Below are positions 26,130 through 35,358 of a DNA stretch of 64,000 bases, in pieces. Position 1 is the first letter of the stretch. Every line of letters begins with the position of its first letter. Made by a program: the position numbers and the translations under genes. Under the pieces are notes generated by a model that had not been told where the DNA came from, did no database searches, and saw only the letters and a list, made by a program, of their open reading frames with translations. Origin of the DNA: Sphingopyxis sp. LC81 (GTDB lineage Bacteria; Pseudomonadota; Alphaproteobacteria; Sphingomonadales; Sphingomonadaceae); NCBI RefSeq assembly GCF_000756375.1, contig NZ_JNFD01000018.1, forward strand, positions 1 through 64,000, given 5' to 3'.

Positions 26130-27554
26130 TCATCCTTCCATATCCTCGAGCTCGCGGCCGCGGGTCTCGTTGACCCGGCGCGCGACGAAGAAGAAGGAGA
26201 TCACCGCGAACGCCGCATAGCCAGCATAGGTGAGCGAGAGGCCGGGTGAGAGCGCGAGCGCGGGAAAGCTGACCGAGACCGCGGCATTGGCGATCCACTG
26301 CGCGAACCCCGCGACCGCGAGGCCCGAGCCGCGAATCTGGTTGGGGAACATCTCGCCCAGCATCACCCACATCACCGGGCCCCAGCTAAGATTGAAGAAG
26401 ACGACGTAGAGGTTGGCGGCGACGAGCGCGACCAGCCCGTACGAACCGCCGAGCGACACCGCGCCGGAAGCGTCGGTGGCGGCGGTCGAAAAGGCGAAGG
26501 CGACGATCGCCAGCGTCACCGCCATCCCCGCCGATCCGATCAGCAGCAGCGGCTTGCGCCCGATCCGGTCGATGAGCGCCATCGCGAGCAGGCAGGCGGC
26601 GATCGAGAGCGTACCCGACAAGATATTGATGAGCAGCGCGTCGCTTTCGGAAAAGCCGACGGCCTCCCACAAGGTCGCGCCATAATAGAAGACGACGTTG
26701 ATCCCGACGAGTTGCTGGAACACCGCGAGCCCGATCCCGGTCCAGACGATCGGACGAATCCGCCCCGACGCCTTGTCGATCAGGTCGGCAAGGCGCGGCT
26801 TGTGATGATCGGCGGCGAGGCTCGCGCGGATCTCGGCGACCTTGCGCGCCGCGTCCACCGGCCCGAACAGCCGCGCGAGAATCTGCAGCGCCTGCGTATC
26901 GCGGCCCTTCACCACCAGATAGCGCGGCGATTCGGGGATGCCGAGCAGCGCGACGAAATAGATGATCGCCGGCACCGCCTGCAGCCAGAACATCCAGCGC
27001 CACGCCAGATAGCCGAACCACAGTTCGGCGGTTGAGCCGCCCGCGAAATGCGCGAGCAGATAATTGGCGATAAACGCCCCGGTGAGCCCGGCGATGATCA
27101 TCACCTGCTGCAGGCTCGACAGGCGGCCGCGCATCGCGGCGGGGGTCACTTCGGAAATGTAGATGGGCGAGATGACGCGGGCGGCACCGCCCCCCAGCCC
27201 GCCGATGATACGTGCGATCACGAACAGGGTCGAATTGTCGGCAGCGCCGGCCAGCAGCGCGCTCACAAAGAATAATATGGCGGCGAGCAACATCACCGAC
27301 CGGCGACCGATCGCATCGGCGAGCCGCCCGGCGCCAAAGGCACCGATCGCCGACCCGACGAGAATCGCCCCGACATTGATTCCGATGCCGAGACGCCCGA
27401 GATCGAAGGCCGCCTCAAGGCCCTTCTGGGTGCCGTTGATGACCCCCGAATCATAACCGAACAGGAATCCGCCGATCGTCGCGACGGCGACGATTGCCGC
27501 AATGAAACGGAAATTCACGGTTTCTGGGCCGCCCACTTGGGTTACGGTTGCCAT
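26130..27554 (-). CDS. MFS sugar porter (xylose/hexose:H+ symporter type)
   Basis: A 474-residue, 12-helix inner-membrane transporter of the sugar porter family. Family marks are GGFLFGYDSGVINGT, GRLADAIGRRSVM, PESPRYLVVKGRD after helix 6, QQLVGINVVFYYGA in helix 7, DRIGRKPLLLIG, and WGPVMWVMLGEMFPNQIRGSGLA. It resembles XylE and related porters. It is divergent from the xylB-xylA operon, and a perfect LacI-type palindrome lies just upstream of its ribosome site, so xylose is the likely substrate, with hexoses possible. Confidence 0.9.
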   Translation of the reverse strand: MATVTQVGGPETVNFRFIAAIVAVATIGGFLFGYDSGVINGTQKGLEAAFDLGRLGIGINVGAILVGSAIGAFGAGRLADAIGRRSVMLLAAILFFVSALLAGAADNSTLFVIARIIGGLGGGAARVISPIYISEVTPAAMRGRLSSLQQVMIIAGLTGAFIANYLLAHFAGGSTAELWFGYLAWRWMFWLQAVPAIIYFVALLGIPESPRYLVVKGRDTQALQILARLFGPVDAARKVAEIRASLAADHHKPRLADLIDKASGRIRPIVWTGIGLAVFQQLVGINVVFYYGATLWEAVGFSESDALLINILSGTLSIAACLLAMALIDRIGRKPLLLIGSAGMAVTLAIVAFAFSTAATDASGAVSLGGSYGLVALVAANLYVVFFNLSWGPVMWVMLGEMFPNQIRGSGLAVAGFAQWIANAAVSVSFPALALSPGLSLTYAGYAAFAVISFFFVARRVNETRGRELEDMEG

Positions 27555-27570
27555 ATCTTCTCTCCCTGAT

Positions 27571-27584
27571 TGATAGCGCTATCA
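27571..27584. promoter_or_regulatory. LacI-type operator, porter side
   Basis: TGATAGCGCTATCA is a perfect 14-base palindrome with the central CG typical of LacI-family sites. It lies 17 bases upstream of the porter start, between promoter and ribosome site, which suits repression. The sequence resembles the XylR operators described for Caulobacter xylose genes (TGGTAGCGCTA core). Confidence 0.75.
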
Positions 27585-27761
27585 CGCTCATCGCCCACGA
27601 GTGTCAAGTCCGAATCCGCAAAGCACTCACATCGCAAAGGCTTTTCCCGCCGCGCCCTCTCCGGCCCAGCGGCAGCGGCGGCGCCGGTCTCTGGACGAAG
27701 GGCGGGCGCCGACCGACCCGCGCGCATCAACGGTCTTGCGGAGTCAAATATCATGTGGCTA

Positions 27762-27775
27762 TGGTAGCGCTATCT
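27762..27775. promoter_or_regulatory. LacI-type operator, xylB side
   Basis: TGGTAGCGCTATCT shares the TAGCGCTA core with the site at 27571 and lies 87 bases upstream of xylB, next to an AT-rich TTATAT stretch that may be the -10 region. The pair implies joint control of porter and catabolic operon by one LacI-family repressor. Confidence 0.7.
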
Positions 27776-27861
27776 TATATCAGCGATCGCGAGCGACAAC
27801 GGTCGGCACGCGACGAAATTCAAAACCGGCGCGCAGCCGCCGGCGACGGGGCAGGAATATT

Positions 27862-29316
27862 ATGTTTCTAGGAATCGACATCGGCACCTCGGGGGTCAAG
27901 GCGGTGCTGATCGACGACCGCGGCGCGATTCGCGAACAGGCGACCGCGCCGCTGTCGGTATCGCGCCCGCACGATCTGTGGTCCGAACAGGATCCGGCCG
28001 CATGGTGGGCGGCGACCGAAGCGGCCGTGCTCGCCCTGCCCGCCGATCTGCGCCGCGCTGTGCGCGGGGTCGCGCTCGCGGGCCAGATGCACGGTGCGAC
28101 GCTGCTCGACGCGGACGACGCGCCGCTGCGCCCCGCGATCCTGTGGAACGACGGCCGCAGCTTCGCCGAATGCGCCGAACTCGAAGCGCCCGAAATCGGC
28201 CTGCGCGCCGCGACCGGCAATGTCGCGATGCCCGGCTTTACCGCGCCCAAGCTGTTGTGGGTGCGCCGTCACGAACCCGCGCTGTTCGACCAGGTCCGCA
28301 GCGTGCTGCTGCCCAAGGATTATGTCCGGCTGCTGATGACCGGCGACAAGGCGTCCGACATGTCGGACAGCGCGGGCACCCTGTGGCTCGACGTCGCCGC
28401 ACGCGACTGGAGCGATGTGATGCTTGGCGCGTCCGGCCTGACGCGCGAGCATATGCCGCGCCTTTATGAAGGCACGGCGGTCACCGGCCAGCTGCGCGCC
28501 GCGGTCGCCGACGCATGGGGCATGGACCGGGTTCCGGTCGCCGGCGGCGCGGGCGACAATGCCGCGGGCGCCGCCGGGGTCGGGGTCGTTCGCGATGGCG
28601 ATGCGCTGCTGTCGCTCGGCACCTCGGGCGTGATCTTCGTCGCGACCGAAAGCTTCCGTCCCGATCCCGCGCGCGCGGTCCACGCATTCTGCCATTGCCT
28701 GCCCGGCCTGTGGCACCAGATGAGCGTCCACCTGTCGGCCGCCTCGGCGATCGACTGGGCGGCACGCGCCACCGGCGCCGGTGACGCCGCGACGCTCGTC
28801 GCGCGCGCCGAACAGGCCGGCATCGCGAGCGGCCCCGAAATCTTCCTCCCCTATCTGTCGGGCGAGCGCACGCCGCACAACGACCCGCATATTCGCGGCG
28901 CCTTCCTCGGCCTCGATCATGACAGCGACGCCGCGCGGCTCGGCCAGGCGGCGCTCGAAGGCGTCGCGTTCGCGCTCGCCGACGGGCTCGACGTGCTGCG
29001 CGCGGCGGGAAGCCGCGTCGAGCAGCTCAGCGTCGTCGGCGGCGGCGCGCGATCCCTTTATTGGGGCCGGATCATCGCCGCCGCACTCGGCGTCCGCCTC
29101 GCCTATCTCGACGGCGGCGAGGTCGGCCCCGCGCTTGGCGCCGCCCGGCTCGCGCAGGCCGCGGTCACCGGCGGCGCGATCGACGAAATCTGCGTGCCGC
29201 CCCCGGTCAGCCACATCATCGAGCCCGACGCCGACCTCTGCGACCGGCTCGCCCCCAAGCAATCGCTTTTCCGTGCCGCCTATGCGCGGCTTGCCAACAA
29301 GGACGACAATCAATGA
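27862..29316 (+). CDS. xylB: Xylulokinase
   Basis: A 484-residue FGGY-family kinase that phosphorylates D-xylulose to xylulose 5-phosphate in the cytoplasm. [18 protein letters not shown] is the N-terminal phosphate loop, [10 protein letters not shown] the xylulokinase-type substrate motif, [12 protein letters not shown] the central FGGY signature, and [12 protein letters not shown] the C-terminal one. Length is standard. AGGA precedes the ATG at 27862. The stop overlaps the xylA start (ATGA). Confidence 0.95.
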   Translation: MFLGIDIGTSGVKAVLIDDRGAIREQATAPLSVSRPHDLWSEQDPAAWWAATEAAVLALPADLRRAVRGVALAGQMHGATLLDADDAPLRPAILWNDGRSFAECAELEAPEIGLRAATGNVAMPGFTAPKLLWVRRHEPALFDQVRSVLLPKDYVRLLMTGDKASDMSDSAGTLWLDVAARDWSDVMLGASGLTREHMPRLYEGTAVTGQLRAAVADAWGMDRVPVAGGAGDNAAGAAGVGVVRDGDALLSLGTSGVIFVATESFRPDPARAVHAFCHCLPGLWHQMSVHLSAASAIDWAARATGAGDAATLVARAEQAGIASGPEIFLPYLSGERTPHNDPHIRGAFLGLDHDSDAARLGQAALEGVAFALADGLDVLRAAGSRVEQLSVVGGGARSLYWGRIIAAALGVRLAYLDGGEVGPALGAARLAQAAVTGGAIDEICVPPPVSHIIEPDADLCDRLAPKQSLFRAAYARLANKDDNQ

Positions 29317-30626
29317 GCAACGACTATTTCGCCGCGTTCGATACGATCCGTTACCAAGGCCCCGACGCCGCCGACGACCTCGCCTATCGCTGGTACGACA
29401 AGGACCGCGTCGTGCTTGGCAAGCGCATGGAAGATCATCTGCGCTTCGCGGTCTGCTTCTGGCACACCTTCTGCTGGCCGGGCAGCGACGTGTTCGGCGC
29501 GGGCACTTTCAGCCGCCCGTGGCAGGCCGGTCCCAATGACGCCGCCGCGGCGAAGGCGAAGCGCGAAGCCGCATTGGACTTCGTCGCCAAGCTCGACGTC
29601 CCCTATTATTGCTTCCACGATGTCGACGTGATGGCCGACGCCGACGACGCCGCCTCGTTCCGCCGCAGCTTTGCCGAAGCGGTCGATCATCTCGAGGCGC
29701 TGCAGGCGCAGCACGGCCGCAAGCTGCTGTGGGGCACCGCGAACCTGTTCGGCCACCCGCGCTATATGGCGGGCGCCGCGACCAATCCCGATCCCGAAGT
29801 CTTCGCGTGGGGCGCGCTGCAGGTGCGCGACGCGCTCGAGGCGACGCACCGCCTCGGCGGGTCGAACTATGTCCTGTGGGGCGGCCGCGAAGGTTATGAC
29901 ACTTTGCTCAACACCGACATCGGCATCGAGCAGGAGAATTTCGGCCGCTTCCTGTCGCTCGTCGTCGAGCATAAGCACAAGATCGGCTTCACCGGATCGA
30001 TCCTGATCGAGCCCAAGCCGCACGAGCCAACCAAGCATCAATATGATTTCGACACGCAGAGCGTCTACGGCTTCCTCAAGCGCTTCGGGCTTGAAAAGGA
30101 GGTCCAGGTCAATATCGAGGCGAACCATGCGACGCTTTCGGGCCACGAATTCGAACATGAAATCGCGATGGCGCGCGCGCTCGGCATTTTCGGGTCGATC
30201 GACGCCAACCGCGGCGATCCGCAAAATGGCTGGGACACCGACCAGTTCCCCAATTCGGTCGAGGAGCTGACGCGCGCGATGATCGAAATCCTGCGCGCCG
30301 GCGGCTTCACCAATGGCGGGTTCAACTTCGACGCCAAGGTCCGCCGCCAGAGCATCGATGCCGCGGACCTGTTCCACGGCCATGTCGGCGGGATCGACAC
30401 GATCGCGCACGCGCTGCTCAAGGCCGCGGCGATCATCGAGGACGGCCGTCTCGACGCCTTCCGCGCCGAGCGCTACGCCGGATGGAATGGAGAGCTGGGT
30501 CAGGCGATCCGCAGCGAAGGCGCCAGCCTCGCCTCGATTGCCGACCTCGCCGCCGAACGTCAGCTTGCGCCCGAACGCCGCTCGGGCCGCCAGGAATGGT
30601 GCGAAAATCTGATGAACCGCTTCTGA
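29313..30626 (+). CDS. xylA: Xylose isomerase
   Basis: A 437-residue metal-dependent TIM-barrel enzyme that interconverts D-xylose and D-xylulose. YYCFHDVDV has the catalytic His-Asp pair, [17 protein letters not shown] the metal-binding Glu and Lys region, and [17 protein letters not shown] and GSIDANRGD the remaining metal ligands. Length matches class II (E. coli-like) enzymes. The ATG overlaps the xylB stop by four bases, and the stop overlaps the epimerase start by one, so all three are co-translated. Presence of this enzyme means the isomerase route rather than the oxidative Weimberg route used by Caulobacter. Confidence 0.97.
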   Translation: MSNDYFAAFDTIRYQGPDAADDLAYRWYDKDRVVLGKRMEDHLRFAVCFWHTFCWPGSDVFGAGTFSRPWQAGPNDAAAAKAKREAALDFVAKLDVPYYCFHDVDVMADADDAASFRRSFAEAVDHLEALQAQHGRKLLWGTANLFGHPRYMAGAATNPDPEVFAWGALQVRDALEATHRLGGSNYVLWGGREGYDTLLNTDIGIEQENFGRFLSLVVEHKHKIGFTGSILIEPKPHEPTKHQYDFDTQSVYGFLKRFGLEKEVQVNIEANHATLSGHEFEHEIAMARALGIFGSIDANRGDPQNGWDTDQFPNSVEELTRAMIEILRAGGFTNGGFNFDAKVRRQSIDAADLFHGHVGGIDTIAHALLKAAAIIEDGRLDAFRAERYAGWNGELGQAIRSEGASLASIADLAAERQLAPERRSGRQEWCENLMNRF

Positions 30627-31483
30627 TGATCGAATTGGCCGCGGGTCCCTACCGCCTCGCGCTCGAACCCGAAAGAGGCGGCTCGATCGCCCGGTTCGAG
30701 TATGAGGGTGCGGCGCTGCTGCGCCCGACCTGCGGCCCCTCGATCCTCGATACCGCCTGCTTTCCGCTCGTTCCTTTCTCGAACCGGATCGCGAACGGGC
30801 GGTTTCAGCATGACGGGCGCGAGGTTCGCCTCGCACCCAATTTTCCCGGCCGCGACCATCCGCATCCGCTCCATGGTTTCGGATGGCTCGCGGCGTGGGA
30901 GATCGTCGACGCGGGCAAATGCGAAGCGCGCCTCCGTCACGTCCACGACTCCGGCGAATGGCCGTGGCGCTATGAAGCCGAACAGCATTTCGCCCTGTCG
31001 GATGGCGGGCTCGACTGCCGCCTCTCATTGGTCAATCGGGGGGACTCCCCGATGCCCGCCGGGCTCGGCTTCCATCCCTATTTCCCGCGCGACGACCGGA
31101 CACGCTACGTGGGTCTGCATCGCGGCGAGTGGCAGAATGATGCCGACGGCATCCCGCTGGAACTGCGCGAGATGCCGCGCCCGATCGACTGGTGGCGCGG
31201 CCCCGTCGCGGCGCGCGCGGTCGATACCGTCTATACCGAACGATCGGGGCCGCTGACCATCGCATGGCCCAACCGCGGCCTCGCGCTGCGCCTCGATCCC
31301 ACCGACAACCTGCCCTTCACGGTCGTCTATTCACCAACGGACAGCGACGCTTTCTGCGTCGAACCCGTCAGCCACATGACCGATGCGATCAACCGGCCGC
31401 ATAGCCCGAGCGGGCTTAGCTGGCTCGGTCCGGGCGAGCGCATGACGGTCGGCCTGCGCCTCGTCGCCGCCGCATTCCATTAG
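30626..31483 (+). CDS. Aldose 1-epimerase family protein
   Basis: A 285-residue galactose-mutarotase-like beta-sandwich enzyme, expected to interconvert alpha and beta anomers of the imported sugar. FPLVPFSNRIANGRF gives the substrate Arg region, HPHPLHGFGW the first catalytic His, LGFHPYFPRD the second, and FCVEPVSHMTDAINRP the catalytic Glu region. It begins on the last base of the xylA stop (TGATG). In this operon its natural role would be xylose mutarotation. Confidence 0.9.
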   Translation: MIELAAGPYRLALEPERGGSIARFEYEGAALLRPTCGPSILDTACFPLVPFSNRIANGRFQHDGREVRLAPNFPGRDHPHPLHGFGWLAAWEIVDAGKCEARLRHVHDSGEWPWRYEAEQHFALSDGGLDCRLSLVNRGDSPMPAGLGFHPYFPRDDRTRYVGLHRGEWQNDADGIPLELREMPRPIDWWRGPVAARAVDTVYTERSGPLTIAWPNRGLALRLDPTDNLPFTVVYSPTDSDAFCVEPVSHMTDAINRPHSPSGLSWLGPGERMTVGLRLVAAAFH

Positions 31484-31652
31484 GCGGTTGAGCGGGCGAA
31501 AATCGACCCGTCCGACAACGGAAAAGACAGACGCGCCACAGCCGGCCTGCATGATTGAGGCAGGCACCAGCATGGACTATAGGCGGCCGCGAAATTCTCA
31601 CGGCCGGTGTCCCGCTGCGGGCCCCAACCGCGCCGGGAACAACGGAGCCCCC

Positions 31653-32114
31653 ATGTCGAAATCGCTTTTTCTGGATGATTTGCAGGTCGGCCAGCAATGG
31701 CATGGCGGCCCAATCGAGATGACCGAGGCGGATATCATCCGCTTCGCAAGCGAATATGATCCCCAGCCGATGCACATCGACTCCGCGGCGGCCGCGAACG
31801 GTCGCTTTGGCGGCATTATCGCCAGCGGTTGGCACGTGGCCTCCGTCGTGATGCGCGATTTTGTCGAAGTCGCCCCATTCGGCAACACGCCGCTTCTTGG
31901 CCTCAAAATCGACGATCTGACGTGGCGCGTACCCGTGCGGCCCGGCGATGTGCTTCGCATCACGCGCGAGGTCGTCGACATCGCGCGTTCCAGAAGCAAG
32001 CCGGACCGGGGCGTGCTGACCATGCGAATGACCGTTACCAATCAGGAGGGCGCGGTCGTGATGGCGTTCACCAACCTCATCCAAATGCCAACCCGGCCCG
32101 ACATCGATAGCTAA
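31653..32114 (+). CDS. MaoC-like hotdog dehydratase
   Basis: A 153-residue single hotdog-fold protein. DIIRFASEYDPQPMHIDSAAA contains the Asp-His hydratase 2 motif of MaoC/(R)-enoyl-CoA hydratases, followed by FGGIIASGWH. Such enzymes hydrate enoyl-CoA or enoyl-ACP. The ATG at 31653 has a GGAG site; upstream in-frame codons are not conserved-looking. It stands alone between the xylose operon and sciP, so its pathway is not indicated by neighbours. Confidence 0.88.
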   Translation: MSKSLFLDDLQVGQQWHGGPIEMTEADIIRFASEYDPQPMHIDSAAAANGRFGGIIASGWHVASVVMRDFVEVAPFGNTPLLGLKIDDLTWRVPVRPGDVLRITREVVDIARSRSKPDRGVLTMRMTVTNQEGAVVMAFTNLIQMPTRPDIDS

Positions 32115-32326
32115 GCTGCTGTAGCCGCAACCGGCCGATAGCTGCCCGTCGGCGAGCGGCGACATTGAGGCAGTTCGAGCCTGCACGACAGGGCCCCGAC
32201 CGCCCCAGCGACGACGAACGGTTCACCGCATCGCGCGCCTTCCGGCAAGTTTTTGTTAACCCCCTTCCTGCACATTTCGGGCGGGGGGCACAAAGCGGCG
32301 CAGGCCGCGCGAATGGAGAGTTCGCA

Positions 32327-32608
32327 GTGCTCGAATATGAAACAAGGCCGGCATCGGTCATGGGGCCGCTGGGCCGGCTCACTCTCGACGATCTGCCGTC
32401 CTCGTCCACGGCGCACTGGGTCAGCCGCCGCAAGGCCGAAGTGCTGGCCGCGATCGATGGCGGATTGCTCAGCCAGAACGAGGCCTGTGTACGATACCGG
32501 CTGAGCGTCGAGGAACTTGCCGCCTGGCGGCGGTCGATCGATCGCGCGGGCATCCCCGGTCTTCGCATCACCAGAACGCAGGAATATCGCAATCGGTTGG
32601 GCAGATGA
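32327..32608 (+). CDS. sciP: CtrA inhibitor SciP (DUF1153)
   Basis: A 93-residue DNA-binding protein of the alphaproteobacterial cell-cycle network. In Caulobacter, SciP binds CtrA-controlled promoters and blocks CtrA-dependent transcription. The conserved core is MGPLGRLTLDDLP, HWVSRRKAEVLAAIDGGLLS, EACVRYRLSVEEL and RAGIPGLRITRTQEYR, a helix-turn-helix with recalled similarity to SciP across its length. The start is a GTG at 32327 with GGAG nine bases upstream; a later ATG would remove residues ahead of the conserved core, and a longer frame has no ribosome site. It is monocistronic, followed by a terminator. Confidence 0.92.
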   Translation: MLEYETRPASVMGPLGRLTLDDLPSSSTAHWVSRRKAEVLAAIDGGLLSQNEACVRYRLSVEELAAWRRSIDRAGIPGLRITRTQEYRNRLGR

Positions 32609-32648
32609 TCAATCGATGCCGGGCGTCCCCACACGCTCGGCAACGGTT

Positions 32649-32688
32649 GGGCGGCGCGGGCAGACTGGTCCCTCTCGCGCCGCCCTTT
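32649..32688 (+). terminator. Terminator after sciP
   Basis: GGGCGGCGCG and CGCGCCGCCC form a perfect 10-base stem with a 17-base loop, followed by TTT. It lies 40 bases after the sciP stop and between convergent genes, so it may work in both directions. Confidence 0.6.
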
Positions 32689-32721
32689 CCAAATGCTTTG
32701 CTCGGCACCGATGGAATCCGA

Positions 32722-33078
32722 TCATATCGGCGAATGCTGGTGAAACGCCAGCTTCCAACCATCGGGGCGCCGCACATAGGCTGAACTGACGAGCGCCGCA
32801 TAGGGCTCGCCATCGGCGCGCGTCACATCCGCCCGGTAGCTGATGATCGCAAAATCTTCGTCATTATCCAGAAGCTGACGATCCCCCATCGTCAGGTCGC
32901 GCCAACGATTGGCGTTGGTCGCCGTCGCCGCGACCTCTTCGCGCGAATGCACCGCATGCATTTCGCCCGCCTGCGGAAAGGCGAGCAAGCACCGGCGGTC
33001 GACATGCTTCAGGAAATGATCTTTGCCGTCGAGCCAGAATCCTCGCTCGATGTCATAAAGCTCCTTTTCGAGCGCCAT
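32722..33078 (-). CDS. DUF4440/SnoaL-like NTF2-fold protein
   Basis: A 118-residue protein of the NTF2-like fold. FWLDGKDHFLKHVDRRCLLAFP, DFAIISYRADVTRADGEPYAALVSSAYVRRPDGWKLAFHQHSP are family-like strands, with the usual terminal xxGWKLxxHQ motif. The ATG at 33078 has a GGGAG site. It starts 28 bases after the exported PRC-like gene and may be co-transcribed with it. Function is unknown. Confidence 0.8.
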   Translation of the reverse strand: MALEKELYDIERGFWLDGKDHFLKHVDRRCLLAFPQAGEMHAVHSREEVAATATNANRWRDLTMGDRQLLDNDEDFAIISYRADVTRADGEPYAALVSSAYVRRPDGWKLAFHQHSPI

Positions 33079-33106
33079 CTCATTCTCCCTTCCAGCGCGC
33101 GCGGGA

Positions 33107-33655
33107 TCAACCGCCCTTCTTCTGCGCCCGCGCCGCCCTGACGCCCGCGAGAAACTGCTTTTCATCGACCTTCATCGCCAATCCTCTCGCCGACAGGAAA
33201 AATGCGGCGCGCGGCATGGTTATATTGCCTTCGCTGGTCGCCAGCACCGCGCCTTGAGGCGCGATCGCGGTCACCTTGCCGAGTACCGCGGCGCCGTCGG
33301 CGCTCCGCACTTCGGCGCCCGGCTTCAAGGCTCCGTCGACCGCCGCCGCATCGGCCTCGGCCTGCCTCAGGACGGCGACGATCTTCTGCTTCGGGGCTTT
33401 CAGCGCCGGGCCCTTCGCGCTCTTCACAATGGCATTCTTCGGAACCACCAGCCCGTTGCCGTCAATCGACACAGCCACCCTGTCTCCCGACACTTTGGCG
33501 ATCTGGCCGACTTCTTCGCCATTCTGGTCATAAACCTTGGCACCCACGACCAGCGAAGCGGCAGGCGCTGGCTCCTGCGCCTGCGCGGCGGGGCCAGCGA
33601 GCGGTGTCGCGCTTGCAAGGAACAGCGCGGCGAGTGGGCCGAAGGATTTGGGCAT
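33107..33655 (-). CDS. Exported protein with two PRC-barrel-like repeats
   Basis: A 182-residue hypothetical protein with a signal peptide (about 1-26, cleaved after AAQA). The mature part holds two related beta units: VVGAKVYDQNGEEVGQIAKV...VVPKNAIV at about 36-76 and LKPGAEVRSADGAAVLGKVTAI...TMPRAAFF at about 111-151. The G-x-V-x-D-x-x-G-x-x-V-G-x-V pattern resembles PRC-barrel or quality-of-fit beta-barrel repeats. It recalls a common sphingomonad exported family of unknown role. The Lys/Ala-rich tail ends AQKKGG. Confidence 0.75.
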   Translation of the reverse strand: MPKSFGPLAALFLASATPLAGPAAQAQEPAPAASLVVGAKVYDQNGEEVGQIAKVSGDRVAVSIDGNGLVVPKNAIVKSAKGPALKAPKQKIVAVLRQAEADAAAVDGALKPGAEVRSADGAAVLGKVTAIAPQGAVLATSEGNITMPRAAFFLSARGLAMKVDEKQFLAGVRAARAQKKGG

Positions 33656-33874
33656 GAAGCGCTCCTGTCGAACAAATATGCCCGAGCGTGCCGCATCGCG
33701 CGACCGCGTGCCAAATGCGATGTTGCCCGGCCGTGCAACCGACGCGGCGAGCCGACGTCCTCACCAATCGGCGAAGACATCGGTCGGCCCGAAAGAGGGG
33801 GCCCATTTCGGGCGGCCACTGCGGAAAAATGTCCGATTTGCTGCGCAATGCCGACTCTCCTTGGCCGGCGCCAC

Positions 33875-35350
33875 TCACTCGGCGCGTCGGACCCAGCCTC
33901 TGGGATTGCCCGCCATATTGGCGTTGCGCGCCTCGAGCGCGGCCTTCAGCCGGCGTACCGCGTCGGGATATTTCATCGCGACATTATAGGATTCGTCGGG
34001 ATCGACCGACAAATCGAACAGCCACGGCCCTTCCTGCGAAGCGATTGCCAGGCGCGAATTGCTGGTGGCGTAAATATAGGGCTGCTTCGCGAAATATTTG
34101 AACCGCCCGTCGCTGACCGCCGCGAGCCGTTTGCCCGCGTAGAAATAGGTAAAGTCATGAGCCTTGTCGGACTTGCCGTCGAGCAGCGGGCGCAGGCTGG
34201 CGCCGTCGATCATGCGGTCCTGTGGGAGCGGCAGGCCGATCCAGTCGAACAGGCTGGGCAGGATGTCCGTCCCCATGGCCATCGCCGGGATCGCCCTTTT
34301 GCCGGGGATGCCTTTCGGCCAGTGGATGATGAAGGGCACATGCGTTCCGCCCGCAAAGCTCTGCCCCTTGCGCCCGCGCGCCTGGCCGGGACTGCCTTGA
34401 TACCAGGGGCCATTGTCGCTGGTGAGGATGACGATGCTATTGTCGAGCTGGCCGCTGGCCTTGAGCGCACCGACAATCTTGCCCACACCGTCATCCAGCC
34501 CTTCGACCACGTCGCCGTACAGCCCGGCGGCGGACCGGCCCGCCTTGTCCTTGGGTACGGCCAGCGGCTGATGCGGGAAATTATGTGCGAAGTAGAGGAA
34601 GAAGGGCGCCTTGTCGGTCGCCGACTTCTGGATGAACGAAATCGCTTCGCCGGTGTAGAGCGCGTCGATCCGCGTCTGATCGGCGGGAGCAGCCACCGCG
34701 ACCTTGTCATTTCGGTAGATGGCAAAGGGCTTCATGTCGTTGCTGTAATGCGCGCCATAAAAGCTATCGAAGCCGAATTGGTTCGGCAGGTACGGCGCAT
34801 GATCGCCAAGGTGCCACTTGCCGATCATCCCGGTGCGATAGCCATCAGCCTTGAGCACCTCGGCGATGGTGACTTCCTCGGCGGGCAAATGATTGGCGTT
34901 GCCGCCGGCATAGAGCGCCAGGCGGATCGGGCTATCGCTGGGGAACAGCACTTCGGGCACCGCCGCGCGCGGCGGCAGACGGCCCGTCATCAGGGCCGCC
35001 CGCGACGGCGAGCAGACGGGCGAAGCGGAGTGGAAATTGCTGAGCACCACGCCATCGCGCGCCAGCGCATCGATGTTGGGCGTGCGGATCGCCTTGCTGC
35101 CTGTAAAGCCGAAATCGCCATAGCCCAGATCGTCGTAAAAGATGATGACGACATTCGGACGCGGGGCATCGACGCGGTCCGCGGCGCGGCTGGCGACAGT
35201 CTTCAGATAGGATGATTTGCTGGCGATGCGATCGGCGTCATCCGAAGGCTTGTTGGCCCATATCTGATAGCCTGCATAGAGCAGGAGCCCCAATATGCAG
35301 GCGAGCGGAAGCGCCAGGACGAGTCCCAGAATCTTGAAGATGCGTTTCAT
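33875..35350 (-). CDS. Membrane-anchored sulfatase
   Basis: A 491-residue type I sulfatase-fold hydrolase anchored by one N-terminal membrane helix (about 4-29). VVIIFYDDLGYGDFG provides metal-binding Asp pairs near 73, ASPVCSPSRAALMTGR is the Cys-x-Pro-Ser-Arg motif whose Cys (near 113) is converted to formylglycine, GKWHLG follows, and TSDNGPW supplies the remaining metal ligands. It should cleave sulfate esters in the periplasm. A GTG at 35362, overlapping the LacI stop, is an alternative start; the ATG is preferred because the membrane helix follows directly. Its link to a LacI regulator suggests a sulfated glycan or glycoside. No dedicated maturation enzyme is in the window. Confidence 0.88.
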   Translation of the reverse strand: MKRIFKILGLVLALPLACILGLLLYAGYQIWANKPSDDADRIASKSSYLKTVASRAADRVDAPRPNVVIIFYDDLGYGDFGFTGSKAIRTPNIDALARDGVVLSNFHSASPVCSPSRAALMTGRLPPRAAVPEVLFPSDSPIRLALYAGGNANHLPAEEVTIAEVLKADGYRTGMIGKWHLGDHAPYLPNQFGFDSFYGAHYSNDMKPFAIYRNDKVAVAAPADQTRIDALYTGEAISFIQKSATDKAPFFLYFAHNFPHQPLAVPKDKAGRSAAGLYGDVVEGLDDGVGKIVGALKASGQLDNSIVILTSDNGPWYQGSPGQARGRKGQSFAGGTHVPFIIHWPKGIPGKRAIPAMAMGTDILPSLFDWIGLPLPQDRMIDGASLRPLLDGKSDKAHDFTYFYAGKRLAAVSDGRFKYFAKQPYIYATSNSRLAIASQEGPWLFDLSVDPDESYNVAMKYPDAVRRLKAALEARNANMAGNPRGWVRRAE

Positions 35351-35358
35351 GCAAAGGT

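Larger units (their letters stand above)
27555..27861. other. Divergent regulatory region of the xylose locus
   Basis: This 307-base region separates the sugar porter from xylB. It carries one LacI-type operator near each gene (27571-27584 and 27762-27775, listed separately). In-frame codons extend upstream of xylB from 27601 but are not protein-like, and kinase homology begins exactly at 27862. No other gene is visible. Confidence 0.75.

Noticed and set aside
27601..27861. N-terminal extension of xylulokinase
   Set aside because: The extension is Arg/Ser-rich, covers the second LacI operator, and the kinase phosphate-loop motif begins exactly at 27862.
31545..31565. Hairpin GCCTGC...GCAGGC after the aldose epimerase as terminator
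   Set aside because: Only six pairs, a nine-base loop and no T-run; too weak to support.
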